57,658 nucleotides of DNA, from the NCBI RefSeq assembly GCF_000690055.1, contig NZ_JJNZ01000029.1, forward strand, positions 1 through 57,658. The letters are read 5' to 3'. The DNA is from Pseudoalteromonas fuliginea (GTDB taxonomy: Bacteria > Pseudomonadota > Gammaproteobacteria > Enterobacterales > Alteromonadaceae). Under the pieces are notes generated by a model. The model was given only the letters and a program-made list of their open reading frames with translations, did not search any database and was not told the origin of the DNA. Position numbers and translations under genes: made by a program. Positions 1 through 8,874 of the stretch are shown in pieces (position 1 is the first letter of the stretch; each line of letters begins with the position of its first letter).

Positions 1-64
1 GATCAAGTCTGAGCTAGTACAAACTATGGTTATTATAATTCCCTTCCTTGGGCAAAGCTATGCG

Positions 65-2698
65 TTAAAATTGATACTTATACTCAACCGAAAACTCAGT
101 TCCTTTTTCCTTAGAACGAGTTAATACTCCATCCGCTTCAATTTTTTGATCTTGGCCTAAAATATTCAACACTTTAAACTTAATGCTCGAATTGAAATCA
201 GGGAAGTAAGTATAGTTTAAGTCTACAGAATGAAATGGCTGCTCCATCCAATCCTCTTGACCTTCAATACCCGGTATAATGATACGTTCACCAAATACAT
301 TATAAATAATTGTCGCAGCATGCTCTCCACTTGGCGCATCGTAGCCTAACTGCATATTTACCACGTATTTAGAGTGTCCGGTTAAACGTCTCTTTGTATT
401 TGTTACAGCAGCTGAAACCCCAGTTTGATCCACAATTGCTTGTCGATCTAACTTTATTTCAGAATCACTTAATGTAACATTACCACTTAAAAAGATATCT
501 TGGCCGATACCACCTAAAAAAGTAAAATCTTTTAGGTAATCAAATTCAATGCCTGCTACATAACCTTCCTCAGCATTCGCTATACGTACTAATGGAGGAC
601 CGTCTTGTGAAGGTGATTGCACTGATTCAATAGGGTCAGTCATATCTTTATAAAATAAACCTACTGAAAAGTTTTCACCTGTATCGTAGTAATTTTCCCA
701 TCGGAAATCATAGTTTTTGATTTGTGTTGTACGCAGGCCCGGTGTTCCCCCTACTGGATATTCTGTAAGTGGATCGATATATGTTGATTCTGAAATCTCA
801 CGTAAATCAGGGCGTACAACTGTTTCACCATAGCTTAAACGATATTGGGTTTCATCATCATAAACATATGTAAATGCTAACGCACCATAAACATCATCTT
901 CTTGAAAAGCTAAATCTGCAAGCTCGTCGTACTCAATTGATGAGTCAAGACCCCCTGTAAATGGATCTAAAGGGACAGACACTTGCCTAAAGTCTTCCCA
1001 ACGAATACCACCACTTATACGCCATTTATTATTAAAGAAAAAATCTGCTTCAAAATAATAAGCATCCGTTTTTTGAGCCGACCTATAATCATCACCGGAA
1101 ACAGTCGTATCATTTAAAATAGGTAAATTAAGCTGAGCATTAGCAATCACATCGTCAGATAAAATGCTGTTTAATTTATTGCCATTTAAATCTACACCGC
1201 TAAAGGCACGCGTATTAATGTCAAAACGACGATTAGACGCTGAGCGTTCTTTTGATATAAAATCAGCACCTGATTTTAATTCAATATCAACGCCATCAAG
1301 CATAATAGGGAACGTGAAGTTAAACCCGTAATTCTCTACTTCATCATTTAAATCTTGATACGTATAGCGTGCTGCCGTTGTTGCATTAGTTAAAGCGATT
1401 TCATTTTGAACATCATAATTACCATCTTCGTTTTCATCAGTAACAATAAATCGCGTTGTTAAGTTACCTGGTGCATAACGATTTGAACGACCATTAGAGT
1501 ATTTCCAATCAAAGCCTGCAAAGTTTAACCAATCAAACGTATGCGTGCCTTTAATCTGATTTACAATTAACTCACGCTCTTCGTAGCTAATATCGTAAGA
1601 ACGAATGCGTTTGTTATCCGATTGATTGTTGTTCTCATCAATACCTAACCGGTCTCTAACTTTGTCTTCAGTATCACGAAGTATCAGCGAACTAATATCA
1701 ATACGATGAGACTTATCGTACTCAATACCAAAATTAAACATCCCAGAAAGCTTTACGTTATGCTCACTAGAGGTCACTTTGTCATAACCTCGCGTAAGCG
1801 CAGCAGTAGACTCCCCTAGACGGAAATCTTGCCCTTGGTATTCTTCACCTACAAAATATTTATTATCGTAACTTACAGCAGATAAAAACCCATAACGCCA
1901 ATCACCTGACTCAAAGCTATTACCCAGTGTTACAGTAAATTTAGTATTTGGGTCTAAACTCGTTTCAGTTGGGTCATAATCTCTATTTAAATCAAGTGCT
2001 AATGCACGACTTTGCTCAGGTGTAACATCATCAATTGATTGACCTGATTTATAAATAGCTTTAATAGAATCGGGCATTTCACGTGTGCCGTCATCAAAAC
2101 CATACCAATCATCAGAACCGCCATTGTATTCAAGGCCATCATCAAAATTGTTGCTGTTGTAACCTAACTGACCTGTAACATCAAAAACAAACTGATTCGG
2201 AATACTTTTTAATCTTATATCTACATTACCACCACCAAATGAAGCAGGCATTGATGGTGAATAAGATTTTTGTACTGATAAGCTCTCGATTATACCTGCT
2301 GGAAATAAATCCAAAGGGATAACTGAACGTGTTGGATCAGGACTTGGCACAGCAGCACTATTTAATTGCGTACTCGAATAGCGCTCGCCTAAACCCCGTA
2401 CATATATAAACTTACCGTCAACTAATGTAAGACCCGTTACACGGCGCAAAGCGCCCGCAGCATCGCTGTCACCACTACGGGATATTTGCTCTGCTCCCAT
2501 GATATCGGCAACAAATGCTTGTTGCTTACGCTCTTCAAGTACAGCCGTTGCAGTGCCTTTTAAACGACTAGCACTCACCACAACTTCTTCGAGTACAGCT
2601 TCATCATCAACTTCAGCAGCATTAACTGACATGCTTAGACTACATAAAATTGCGGTACTTAAAGCTGATAAACTAAAATGTTTGGAAAATTGTTTCAT
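65..2698 (-). CDS. TonB-dependent outer-membrane receptor
   Basis: Predicted 877-residue outer-membrane receptor that would import a substrate using TonB energy. A Sec signal peptide ends near residue 28 (VNA-AEV). A TonB-box-like stretch (EEVVVSASR) lies near residue 38, a plug domain with the conserved VRGLGERYSS segment runs from about 55 to 170, and a long beta-barrel region ends in an aromatic C-terminus (EYKYQF), as is usual for barrel insertion by BAM. The gene sits 74 bp downstream of the duplicated beta-helix lipoprotein and close to a full TonB2-TtpC operon, so these probably work together. The substrate cannot be read from sequence. The PhoB-like boxes upstream of the lipoprotein hint at a phosphorus-containing ligand, but this is inference. 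Family call is firm, specificity unknown. Confidence 0.93.
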   Translation of the reverse strand: MKQFSKHFSLSALSTAILCSLSMSVNAAEVDDEAVLEEVVVSASRLKGTATAVLEERKQQAFVADIMGAEQISRSGDSDAAGALRRVTGLTLVDGKFIYVRGLGERYSSTQLNSAAVPSPDPTRSVIPLDLFPAGIIESLSVQKSYSPSMPASFGGGNVDIRLKSIPNQFVFDVTGQLGYNSNNFDDGLEYNGGSDDWYGFDDGTREMPDSIKAIYKSGQSIDDVTPEQSRALALDLNRDYDPTETSLDPNTKFTVTLGNSFESGDWRYGFLSAVSYDNKYFVGEEYQGQDFRLGESTAALTRGYDKVTSSEHNVKLSGMFNFGIEYDKSHRIDISSLILRDTEDKVRDRLGIDENNNQSDNKRIRSYDISYEERELIVNQIKGTHTFDWLNFAGFDWKYSNGRSNRYAPGNLTTRFIVTDENEDGNYDVQNEIALTNATTAARYTYQDLNDEVENYGFNFTFPIMLDGVDIELKSGADFISKERSASNRRFDINTRAFSGVDLNGNKLNSILSDDVIANAQLNLPILNDTTVSGDDYRSAQKTDAYYFEADFFFNNKWRISGGIRWEDFRQVSVPLDPFTGGLDSSIEYDELADLAFQEDDVYGALAFTYVYDDETQYRLSYGETVVRPDLREISESTYIDPLTEYPVGGTPGLRTTQIKNYDFRWENYYDTGENFSVGLFYKDMTDPIESVQSPSQDGPPLVRIANAEEGYVAGIEFDYLKDFTFLGGIGQDIFLSGNVTLSDSEIKLDRQAIVDQTGVSAAVTNTKRRLTGHSKYVVNMQLGYDAPSGEHAATIIYNVFGERIIIPGIEGQEDWMEQPFHSVDLNYTYFPDFNSSIKFKVLNILGQDQKIEADGVLTRSKEKGTEFSVEYKYQF

Positions 2699-2736
2699 GT
2701 TTACCTCTATCTGATATAAAACAGAAAGTTATAAAA

Positions 2737-2760
2737 AGGTGTTAAACAAATTTAACACCT
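2737..2760 (-). terminator. Intercistronic hairpin with U-run
   Basis: A 10-bp perfect inverted repeat (AGGTGTTAAA / TTTAACACCT, 4-nt loop) lies between the lipoprotein stop and the receptor start. Read on the minus strand it is followed by TTTTTAT. It looks like an intrinsic terminator. Because the receptor lacks an obvious promoter in the remaining about 40 bp, it may be a partial terminator that lowers receptor expression relative to the lipoprotein. Confidence 0.7.
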
Positions 2761-2772
2761 GTTCTTACTGTG

Positions 2773-5568
2773 TTATTCCAGACCTACAGTCCAACCAGCG
2801 GTCCAATCATTAGTACTTGAAACTGCACCTATATGGTCAGTAGTATCAAAGAAGCTATCGATTGCCTTTACGTCTGTTGGAACTGTTGTATCTATTGTAA
2901 AAATACCATTTACAACATCAGGTTGTCCTGTTGCAACTAGATTACCTAAGGTTGTCGTCCACCAGTTTTGCGTATCAAAAGTAACGCCACTTGGGTCTTT
3001 AAAGTTTTCTGAGCAAGCAATAACTGAAGACTTAATCAATAAAGTTCCGTCGTTGGCATTATTCACTGTTTCGCTTTCAGTAAATAACGGGGTTCCAGAG
3101 TCATCTTTTGCAATACCTTCAATTTCTAAACACTCACCCATCCCTACTGGACCGGTAACAATAGTGTTATAGATTTGAGCGCCTGTGCCTTCACGGAAAT
3201 ACATACCTTCACTATCATCTTCACCATCAAAGGTATTACCTATGATAGTTAAGTTAGCAATAGTCGGATTTGATTTAGGTAATTTTGACGGTGATTTACC
3301 ATCGTTATCTGATTCAATACCACGGTTTGCATCCGAATTATCAGCAGCTTGCTTTACAAGTACATGTTGTAATTTACCTTGGAATCCATTATCCCAGTCA
3401 ATACTGTCATCTTGAATACTTGTAAGCACAACGTATTTTGCTTGAACGTTACCGCCAAAAAACTCTATTCCATCATCTGCATTTTGGTGAACCTGTAAGT
3501 ATTCAACGGTTGTACCAGAGCCAACACCACCAAAAGTAATACCGTTTATTTCATTACCCGGTGAAAGTAAGTAGCCACCATTCATTACACGAACATAACG
3601 CAAAGTACCTGAGTTATCAGTCGTCTCTGTACCACCAAATACCGCTCCACTTTCTACGCCCTCTACTTGAAGAGCACAATCACCAGTATCTGGGCATTTG
3701 TTAGACGGGGCATTACCAAGAAGCACTAAACCGCCCCATTGTCCTGCAGCTGTTGCTTCGCCAGCTACATCTTGACTAGATGTAAACGAAATAGGCTTAT
3801 CTTTTGTGCCGTTAGCTTCTATTTTAGAATCACGACCAACAACTAAATAATCTTTACCGTTTCTACCATAAACGGTAACACCAGGTTCAATTGTCAAAGT
3901 AGCAGAGTCTGTTTTATCACCCCCAACGAATACAGCGCCGTCAAGTGCATAAAGGTTACCAGCGGTTAGTGTTAAATCAGCTGTAATACGACCCGATATT
4001 TCACACGTTGTCGTTGTGCCATCACCTGGTGAAATTGAAGTTGTTCCTGTAGGGCAACCTGCAACGGCTTCAGGTGCGGTAACAATTCCGCCACCATAAC
4101 CAAATGCCCAGCCTTCACGCCAATCATCAGAATCATTCAATGCACCCGCAAAATCAACTGTGTCGAAAAATGCGTCAACGGTATTAGCAACATCCTGACC
4201 AGCACCTAACAAAGGAGAGCCGGCAATAGGCTGACCATTAACACCTAGCATAGGTTTGTCATTAATAACGTTACCAGATTGCGCCGTAAACCACCCTTCT
4301 AACGCTAAAAGTACTGAACCATCTGCACCTTTAGGGTCTTTAAAGTTTTCACCATTAGTACAAGACATAAAAGTGTTTTGCATTAATATAGTGCCATCGT
4401 TAGCATTATTTACTGTTTCGCTATCAGAAAATAAAGCCGTGCCATCATCGGCCAATGCAATACCTTCAAGCTCTAAACACTCACCCATTTCATCAGAGCC
4501 TGTGATCACTGAGTTGTATAGGTGTAAACCGGTGCCTTCACGTAAGTAAATACCTTCAGCATCGTCTTCACCATTAAAGTTATTACCAACAATGGTTAGA
4601 TTAGAAATCATAGGCAGCGATTTTGGATCTTTAGAAGGGATTTTACCGTCGTTATCAGCTTCAATTCCTCGGTTTGCATCAGTAGAGTTTTTATCTTGCT
4701 CGACATAAACAAACTGCATTTTTCCTTGGAAGCCATTATCCCAGTCAATGCTATCATCATCGATACTTGTTAAAACAACGTGTTTTAAATTAACCGCGCC
4801 ACCAAAAAATTCAACGCCATCATCCGCATTATTATGAACTTGTAAGTAATCAACTGTTGTACCAGAGCCTACCGCACCAAATGTAATGCCGTTTAACTCA
4901 TTACCAACAGAAAGTTCAAAACCCGCATTTTTAACGACTACGTATTTAAGAGTACCTGAACTATCAGTGTTATCAGTACCGCCAAACACAGCACCAGACT
5001 CAACACCTTCTACTTGAAGTGCACAATCGCCTTCAGCAGGACATTTATTTGAAATACCATTGCCTAATAACACCATACCGCCCCATTGACCTGCAGCAGT
5101 TGTTTCACCTAAAACATCTTGCTTAGATGTAAAGATAATTGGGTCGTTTTTAGTTCCTGACGCTTCAATTTTTGAGTCGCGACTAACAACAATGTAATCG
5201 CCTCCATTATTACCAAAGACGACAGCGCCTGGCTCAATAGTAAGCGTTGCACTTTCTGCTTTATCTTTACCAACAAAAACAGCGCCATCAAGTGCCCAAA
5301 TTGCATCAGTTGAAAGTGTTGTATCTTGTGTTATGACACCAGAAAGAACCTGAACAGTAACAGAACGACCTAAGGCAGTAGATACCTCAGTTGATAAACT
5401 TTGGCTAAATGTACCGGGTAACTCTTCAGCTGTTGGTGGTGTTGGATTTGTAGGTGAAGTTGGTTGTTCAACCGTTTCTTCAACATTTAGATTTATATCA
5501 CCGCCACAGCCGGCTAATGTAATTGCAGTAGCCACAAGGCTGACCTTGAATAAGTCAGATAATTTCAT
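2773..5568 (-). CDS. Duplicated beta-helix lipoprotein
   Basis: Predicted 931-residue lipoprotein. The lipobox LAGC (Cys21) follows a short hydrophobic signal, then a Thr/Pro-rich linker (about 30-50). The rest is two copies of one module of about 420 residues (about 74-495 and about 515-931). Each copy repeats ALDGAVFVG, AGQWGG, NKCP...GDCALQVEGVESGAVFGGT, DGVEFFGG, DDSIDWDNGFQGK and MGECLE-like segments in the same order. The short, turn-rich repeats resemble right-handed parallel beta-helix proteins. Two Cys of the NKCP...GDCALQ segment recur in both copies and may form disulfides. No catalytic residues are assigned. Its position next to a TonB-dependent receptor suggests a periplasmic or surface partner for ligand capture. 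A good ribosome site (GGAGTG) precedes the ATG. Confidence 0.85.
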   Translation of the reverse strand: MKLSDLFKVSLVATAITLAGCGGDINLNVEETVEQPTSPTNPTPPTAEELPGTFSQSLSTEVSTALGRSVTVQVLSGVITQDTTLSTDAIWALDGAVFVGKDKAESATLTIEPGAVVFGNNGGDYIVVSRDSKIEASGTKNDPIIFTSKQDVLGETTAAGQWGGMVLLGNGISNKCPAEGDCALQVEGVESGAVFGGTDNTDSSGTLKYVVVKNAGFELSVGNELNGITFGAVGSGTTVDYLQVHNNADDGVEFFGGAVNLKHVVLTSIDDDSIDWDNGFQGKMQFVYVEQDKNSTDANRGIEADNDGKIPSKDPKSLPMISNLTIVGNNFNGEDDAEGIYLREGTGLHLYNSVITGSDEMGECLELEGIALADDGTALFSDSETVNNANDGTILMQNTFMSCTNGENFKDPKGADGSVLLALEGWFTAQSGNVINDKPMLGVNGQPIAGSPLLGAGQDVANTVDAFFDTVDFAGALNDSDDWREGWAFGYGGGIVTAPEAVAGCPTGTTSISPGDGTTTTCEISGRITADLTLTAGNLYALDGAVFVGGDKTDSATLTIEPGVTVYGRNGKDYLVVGRDSKIEANGTKDKPISFTSSQDVAGEATAAGQWGGLVLLGNAPSNKCPDTGDCALQVEGVESGAVFGGTETTDNSGTLRYVRVMNGGYLLSPGNEINGITFGGVGSGTTVEYLQVHQNADDGIEFFGGNVQAKYVVLTSIQDDSIDWDNGFQGKLQHVLVKQAADNSDANRGIESDNDGKSPSKLPKSNPTIANLTIIGNTFDGEDDSEGMYFREGTGAQIYNTIVTGPVGMGECLEIEGIAKDDSGTPLFTESETVNNANDGTLLIKSSVIACSENFKDPSGVTFDTQNWWTTTLGNLVATGQPDVVNGIFTIDTTVPTDVKAIDSFFDTTDHIGAVSSTNDWTAGWTVGLE

Positions 5569-5614
5569 TGTTCACTCCGTTAAAGTATTTAATTATTTTG
5601 TTAGCGCTTTATTA

Positions 5615-5664
5615 AACTCAAGTCACCTTAAGGCACTTTTTAATGCATTAAGGTCACTTGAGTT
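5615..5664 (-). promoter_or_regulatory. Long stem-loop in predicted lipoprotein mRNA leader
   Basis: Arms of 17 bp at 5615-5631 and 5648-5664 are complementary at every position except one (a G-G opposition in the minus-strand RNA), with a 16-nt loop. No U-run follows, so it is not a typical terminator. If transcription starts near 5671, the hairpin forms the 5' end of the lipoprotein mRNA. It could stabilise the transcript or act as a regulatory element; a protein operator is the alternative. Confidence 0.6.
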
Positions 5665-5693
5665 CTTAGCTGCGACTACCTTACGGGAGCTGT

Positions 5694-5733
5694 ATGACAG
5701 AGCCGTTACACTTTAATAAACATAAGATGACAA
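5694..5733 (-). promoter_or_regulatory. Candidate PhoB-box array upstream of lipoprotein
   Basis: On the plus strand ATGACAG (5694-5700), GTTACAC (5705-5711) and ATGACAA (5727-5733) lie at offsets 0, 11 and 33. On the gene strand these read as TTGTCAT and CTGTCAT on an 11-bp grid, as in Pho boxes. The same pattern at the same spacing precedes the TonB2 operon (11127-11166). The downstream -10 candidate is weak. Confidence 0.5.
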
Positions 5734-5764
5734 AGTTATTCTCATAAATTTCAAATGGTTAATT

Positions 5765-5808
5765 AAAAAAAACAAAAAAAACCGCCAAAAATAAATTTAA
5801 GGCGGTTT
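5765..5808 (-). terminator. Terminator of the TonB2 operon
   Basis: AAACCGCC (5779-5786) pairs with GGCGGTTT (5801-5808). On the minus strand the stem is followed by a long, nearly pure T stretch. It lies about 70 bp after the TPR gene stop and closes the six-gene operon. Confidence 0.88.
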
Positions 5809-5874
5809 GCATAGTGCGATTATGAAATAGCTTGACGTGTATACCTGTTACCAAATAATCACGCTAGTTAAAAG

Positions 5875-7215
5875 TTAAAGTAACGCTGTTCTGAGTGTTT
5901 CTGCATGTACTTTTTCACGCTTCACATATTTGATCCATTGCTGTGCTAAACGCTGTGACTTTTTATGCTTTTGGGCTTGTTCAAACGCTAAAATTGATGC
6001 ATCAAAATTTTGTAAATTGTACTGCGCCATTCCCAAAGCAACAAAAGCGTTTGATTCAAAATCAAGGTCACCTTTATCAAGCGCTTTACGCGCAGCATCG
6101 GCAGCTTTTTCAAACTGCTCAGTATTTACATACACTTCGGCTAAACGTTGGTCGTACTTACCACTTGGCGATAAATCAGCCGCCTTAGCAAAATACGTGA
6201 TTGATTTTTCATCTTCTTTTGCCTGGATCATCGCCTCAGCAACAAAAGCATAATTTTTTGCAGTTTGCTCTGCAATTCCAGCATCTATAGCTTTACTCAT
6301 AACAGTGGCGGCTTTATACGCTAAGCCATTATATAAATACACCTGAGCCAATTGGCGTAAATCAGATTTAGAGGTTAAAAAACCTTGCTGATACGCGGCT
6401 TCAATAACACTAAGCTGTTGCCTTTCTTTCCCTAATTCACCATACATACCCGATAACTGAACCCAGTATTCAGGTTTGTTGTAAAGCTTTACCATACGTT
6501 CCAATACATCAACCACTTTATCTGTTTGGTTAAGCGAGTAATACATTGCACGCTGTAAAACTAGCCAATTTTCTTTAGGTGTTTTACCTTCACTATCGCT
6601 TAGAGTAATTGCTTGGGTAATATAATTAAGGCCTTGCTTAAAATCTTTTAACTGATAATAGGTTTGTGCTCGCAATACATAATAACCATCAGTAATTGGT
6701 TTAGTATTAATAGCATCCCATTGGTCTAAAAATGCAATCACTTTTTCATAGTCACTATTAGCCATTGCCAATTGAGCTAAACTGAACGTCGTGCTCACAC
6801 GCAGTGATTCTGGGATACCTTCCTCAGCAACTACTTTTTCAAACGCTGCAATAGCTTTTGGTAAGTCATTTTCATTGTAATATATGAAACCATAAAAATT
6901 ATGCATCATCGCAATTTCGTACGAGTTCATACTCGATGAGCGCTCATTTATGCTATCAAGTGCTTCAAGTCCTGCCTTAACATCGCCATCATCGGCGAGC
7001 TTTTGTGCACGTGCCAGCTGGCTGTATACTTTTTCACGTAAAGCTGGCACACGTTTAGTTTTTTGCTCTTGCGCCGCATTGGCTGTAGCTACATCTACAC
7101 TGGGTAAAATGCTCAGTGCACTAGGAGTAATAATACTTGTACTTATCGCTACGGTACAAAACAGTGTTAATTTTAAAAGTTTTGCCACAGGTCGTAATGT
7201 TGTCATTGATTTCAT
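5875..7215 (-). CDS. Periplasmic TPR protein of the TonB2 operon
   Basis: Predicted 446-residue protein with a long signal-like N-terminus (hydrophobic about 13-30, then a possible cleavage after ATANA near 47). The remainder is almost entirely tetratricopeptide-type helical repeats, with many A/Y/L/A-patterned helices such as YNENDLPKAIAAFEKV and NTEQFEKAADAARKAL. TPR proteins commonly close TonB2-TtpC operons in marine gammaproteobacteria; a role as periplasmic adaptor or assembly factor is likely but not proven. It starts about 50 bp after tonB2, with a GAGGCG ribosome site before ATG, and is the last gene before the terminator. Confidence 0.85.
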   Translation of the reverse strand: MKSMTTLRPVAKLLKLTLFCTVAISTSIITPSALSILPSVDVATANAAQEQKTKRVPALREKVYSQLARAQKLADDGDVKAGLEALDSINERSSSMNSYEIAMMHNFYGFIYYNENDLPKAIAAFEKVVAEEGIPESLRVSTTFSLAQLAMANSDYEKVIAFLDQWDAINTKPITDGYYVLRAQTYYQLKDFKQGLNYITQAITLSDSEGKTPKENWLVLQRAMYYSLNQTDKVVDVLERMVKLYNKPEYWVQLSGMYGELGKERQQLSVIEAAYQQGFLTSKSDLRQLAQVYLYNGLAYKAATVMSKAIDAGIAEQTAKNYAFVAEAMIQAKEDEKSITYFAKAADLSPSGKYDQRLAEVYVNTEQFEKAADAARKALDKGDLDFESNAFVALGMAQYNLQNFDASILAFEQAQKHKKSQRLAQQWIKYVKREKVHAETLRTALL

Positions 7216-7266
7216 AATCGCCTCGCTTTTCGAACCATTTACTCGTAGATTTAATTAATCGCTAAA

Positions 7267-7872
7267 TTAACCACTGATCTGGAAAGAAATTTTGTTCTGA
7301 ACACCCGCAACTTCAACAGCTTCACCATTAACTACGCGCGGTTTGTATTTAAATTTAAGGGCTGCATCCATTGCAGCTTTATCAAATAGTGACTCAGGCT
7401 CTGCTTTTAAAACGTGGGGCTCACGCACAGTACCTTGTTTAGTTACAGTGAATTCAACAATAACGTAACCCTCAATACCACGTGACAATGCACGGCGCGG
7501 GTAAACTGGAGCTACTTTTACTATCGGTAAATATTCTCCATCACTTGAGTCCAGCGATAAGCCACCTGATAAATTGACGTCCGCATCAACATTGGCACCA
7601 AAGTCAAAGTTGTTAGCATTTGCATTAGCATCACTACTTTGCATTTGCGGTGACTCCATTGGTGGAGGCGGTTCTTTTGGTGTGGGTGGCTTTTGTGGTT
7701 TACGTTCTTTTTTTTGTACGCTTTCTTCTTTTTTAAGCCTTACAAAATCAAGTACGTTCCCTTTAGCGGGTTCACTCATCGCTCCATCGCCACCAGTTAT
7801 AAGTGCTTGCATGCCTAAAAAAAGCATGAAAGTCACTACACCAGCTATAATTAATGCTACTAAATAACGCAT
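7267..7872 (-). CDS. tonB2: TonB2-type energy transducer
   Basis: Predicted 201-residue TonB. One N-terminal transmembrane helix (about 3-25) anchors it in the inner membrane. A short Pro/Lys linker (KPQKPPTPKEPPPP, about 60-73) follows, and the C-terminal TonB domain (about 110-200) contains the family's PVYPRRALSRGIEGYVIVEF and FKYKPRVVNG segments. The linker is shorter than in E. coli TonB (239 residues), which fits the TonB2 class described in Vibrio. It would contact the TonB box of receptors such as the one at 65-2698. It follows exbD2 by 9 bp. Confidence 0.95.
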   Translation of the reverse strand: MRYLVALIIAGVVTFMLFLGMQALITGGDGAMSEPAKGNVLDFVRLKKEESVQKKERKPQKPPTPKEPPPPMESPQMQSSDANANANNFDFGANVDADVNLSGGLSLDSSDGEYLPIVKVAPVYPRRALSRGIEGYVIVEFTVTKQGTVREPHVLKAEPESLFDKAAMDAALKFKYKPRVVNGEAVEVAGVQNKISFQISG

Positions 7873-7881
7873 TGCTAACCC

Positions 7882-8292
7882 TTATGCTTCTTGAGCTGCA
7901 ATCGACACATCAAACACACCTGCGGCACGTGCTGCATCCATTACCTTTATCAATGTATCTGTTGTAGATTTTTTGTCTGCCTGAATTACAACACTGCCTT
8001 GAGGGTTTTCAGCTTTTAAACGCTCAATGTTTGCTTGAACAGCTCGTATATCAATTTGACGTTTATTGATCCAAATCTCACCTTTGTCTGAAATAGCCAC
8101 TAGTATGTTTGCACGTTCCTTTTTTACAGCTGTTGCAGCTTCTGGACGATTTACATCAATACCAGCTTCTTTAACAAACGATGCTGTCACAATAAAGAAA
8201 ATAAGCATTATAAAAACAACATCTAACATAGGTGTCATGTTTATTTCTTCTGCTTCATCTTCTTGCATTAAATTACCTAAAGGGGCTCTCAT
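7882..8292 (-). CDS. exbD2: ExbD2 biopolymer transport protein
   Basis: Predicted 136-residue ExbD/TolR family protein, the proton-channel partner of ExbB. A short cytoplasmic N-terminus (EEINMTPMLDVVFIMLIFF) leads into a single transmembrane helix that contains the conserved Asp (about residue 24) needed for proton movement. The periplasmic domain (about 45-136) is of normal length. An AGGAG site precedes the ATG. It lies in the order ttpC-exbB2-exbD2-tonB2, typical for TonB2 operons. Confidence 0.96.
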   Translation of the reverse strand: MRAPLGNLMQEDEAEEINMTPMLDVVFIMLIFFIVTASFVKEAGIDVNRPEAATAVKKERANILVAISDKGEIWINKRQIDIRAVQANIERLKAENPQGSVVIQADKKSTTDTLIKVMDAARAAGVFDVSIAAQEA

Positions 8293-8343
8293 TTTTTATT
8301 CTCCTAGGATAAGCGAACTTGTAAGGTGCTTATCAAAATTTAT

Positions 8344-8871
8344 TTAATGGTCTAACACCATGCTGTCTTCAAGAAGCTCTACTTCGCGCTTAGCTTTACG
8401 TTGTAAGTACGTTGAGGCAAACACTCCTGATAACGCACCTACCATACCTGCCATTGTTGGAATAGTTGCTTTAGATACACCTGACGCCATTGAGCGAGCA
8501 CTACCGGTACCTGTAATTGCCATAACATCAAATACTTCTATCATTCCAGTTACCGTCCCTAATAAACCGAGTAGCGGGCATAACGCCACCATCACATTAA
8601 TTAAAGGCAAATTGGTATTAAGGCGCATACTTGCTCGCGAGATCATAGCTTGACGTATTTGTTCAGCATTCCAGCTATTACGCTCATCACGAATAGTCCA
8701 TGTGCTTTTAACACCTTTTTTATAACTGCGAAAACCATTGAAAAAGTAAATAAATCGCTCGAGTATCAATAACCACATCGCGAAGATTAACACCCCGATG
8801 ACCAACAGGACTTGGCCACCGGTGTCGAGAAAATCACGGATAGCATTGATTGAATCAATCAATAGCACCAT
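8344..8871 (-). CDS. exbB2: ExbB2 (MotA/TolQ/ExbB proton channel)
   Basis: Predicted 175-residue inner-membrane protein of the MotA/TolQ/ExbB family. One hydrophobic helix lies at about 20-42, and two more lie around the conserved PLLGLLGTVTGMIEVF segment (about 97-112) and TIPTMAGMVGALSGVFAS (about 137-154). It is shorter than E. coli ExbB, as is typical of ExbB2. It would form the proton-conducting complex with ExbD2. The ATG lies 3 bp after the ttpC stop, with a GGGAG ribosome site inside the end of ttpC, suggesting translational coupling. Confidence 0.95.
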   Translation of the reverse strand: MVLLIDSINAIRDFLDTGGQVLLVIGVLIFAMWLLILERFIYFFNGFRSYKKGVKSTWTIRDERNSWNAEQIRQAMISRASMRLNTNLPLINVMVALCPLLGLLGTVTGMIEVFDVMAITGTGSARSMASGVSKATIPTMAGMVGALSGVFASTYLQRKAKREVELLEDSMVLDH

Positions 8872-8874
8872 GGT

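Larger units (their letters stand above)
5569..5874. other. Lipoprotein promoter region, gene-free
   Basis: This 306-bp gap separates the TPR gene from the lipoprotein gene. It holds, from right to left on the minus strand, the TonB2 operon terminator, PhoB-like boxes, a weak -10 candidate (TAAGGT on the minus strand, about 5678-5683) and a long stem-loop. No coding potential is seen. Confidence 0.7.
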
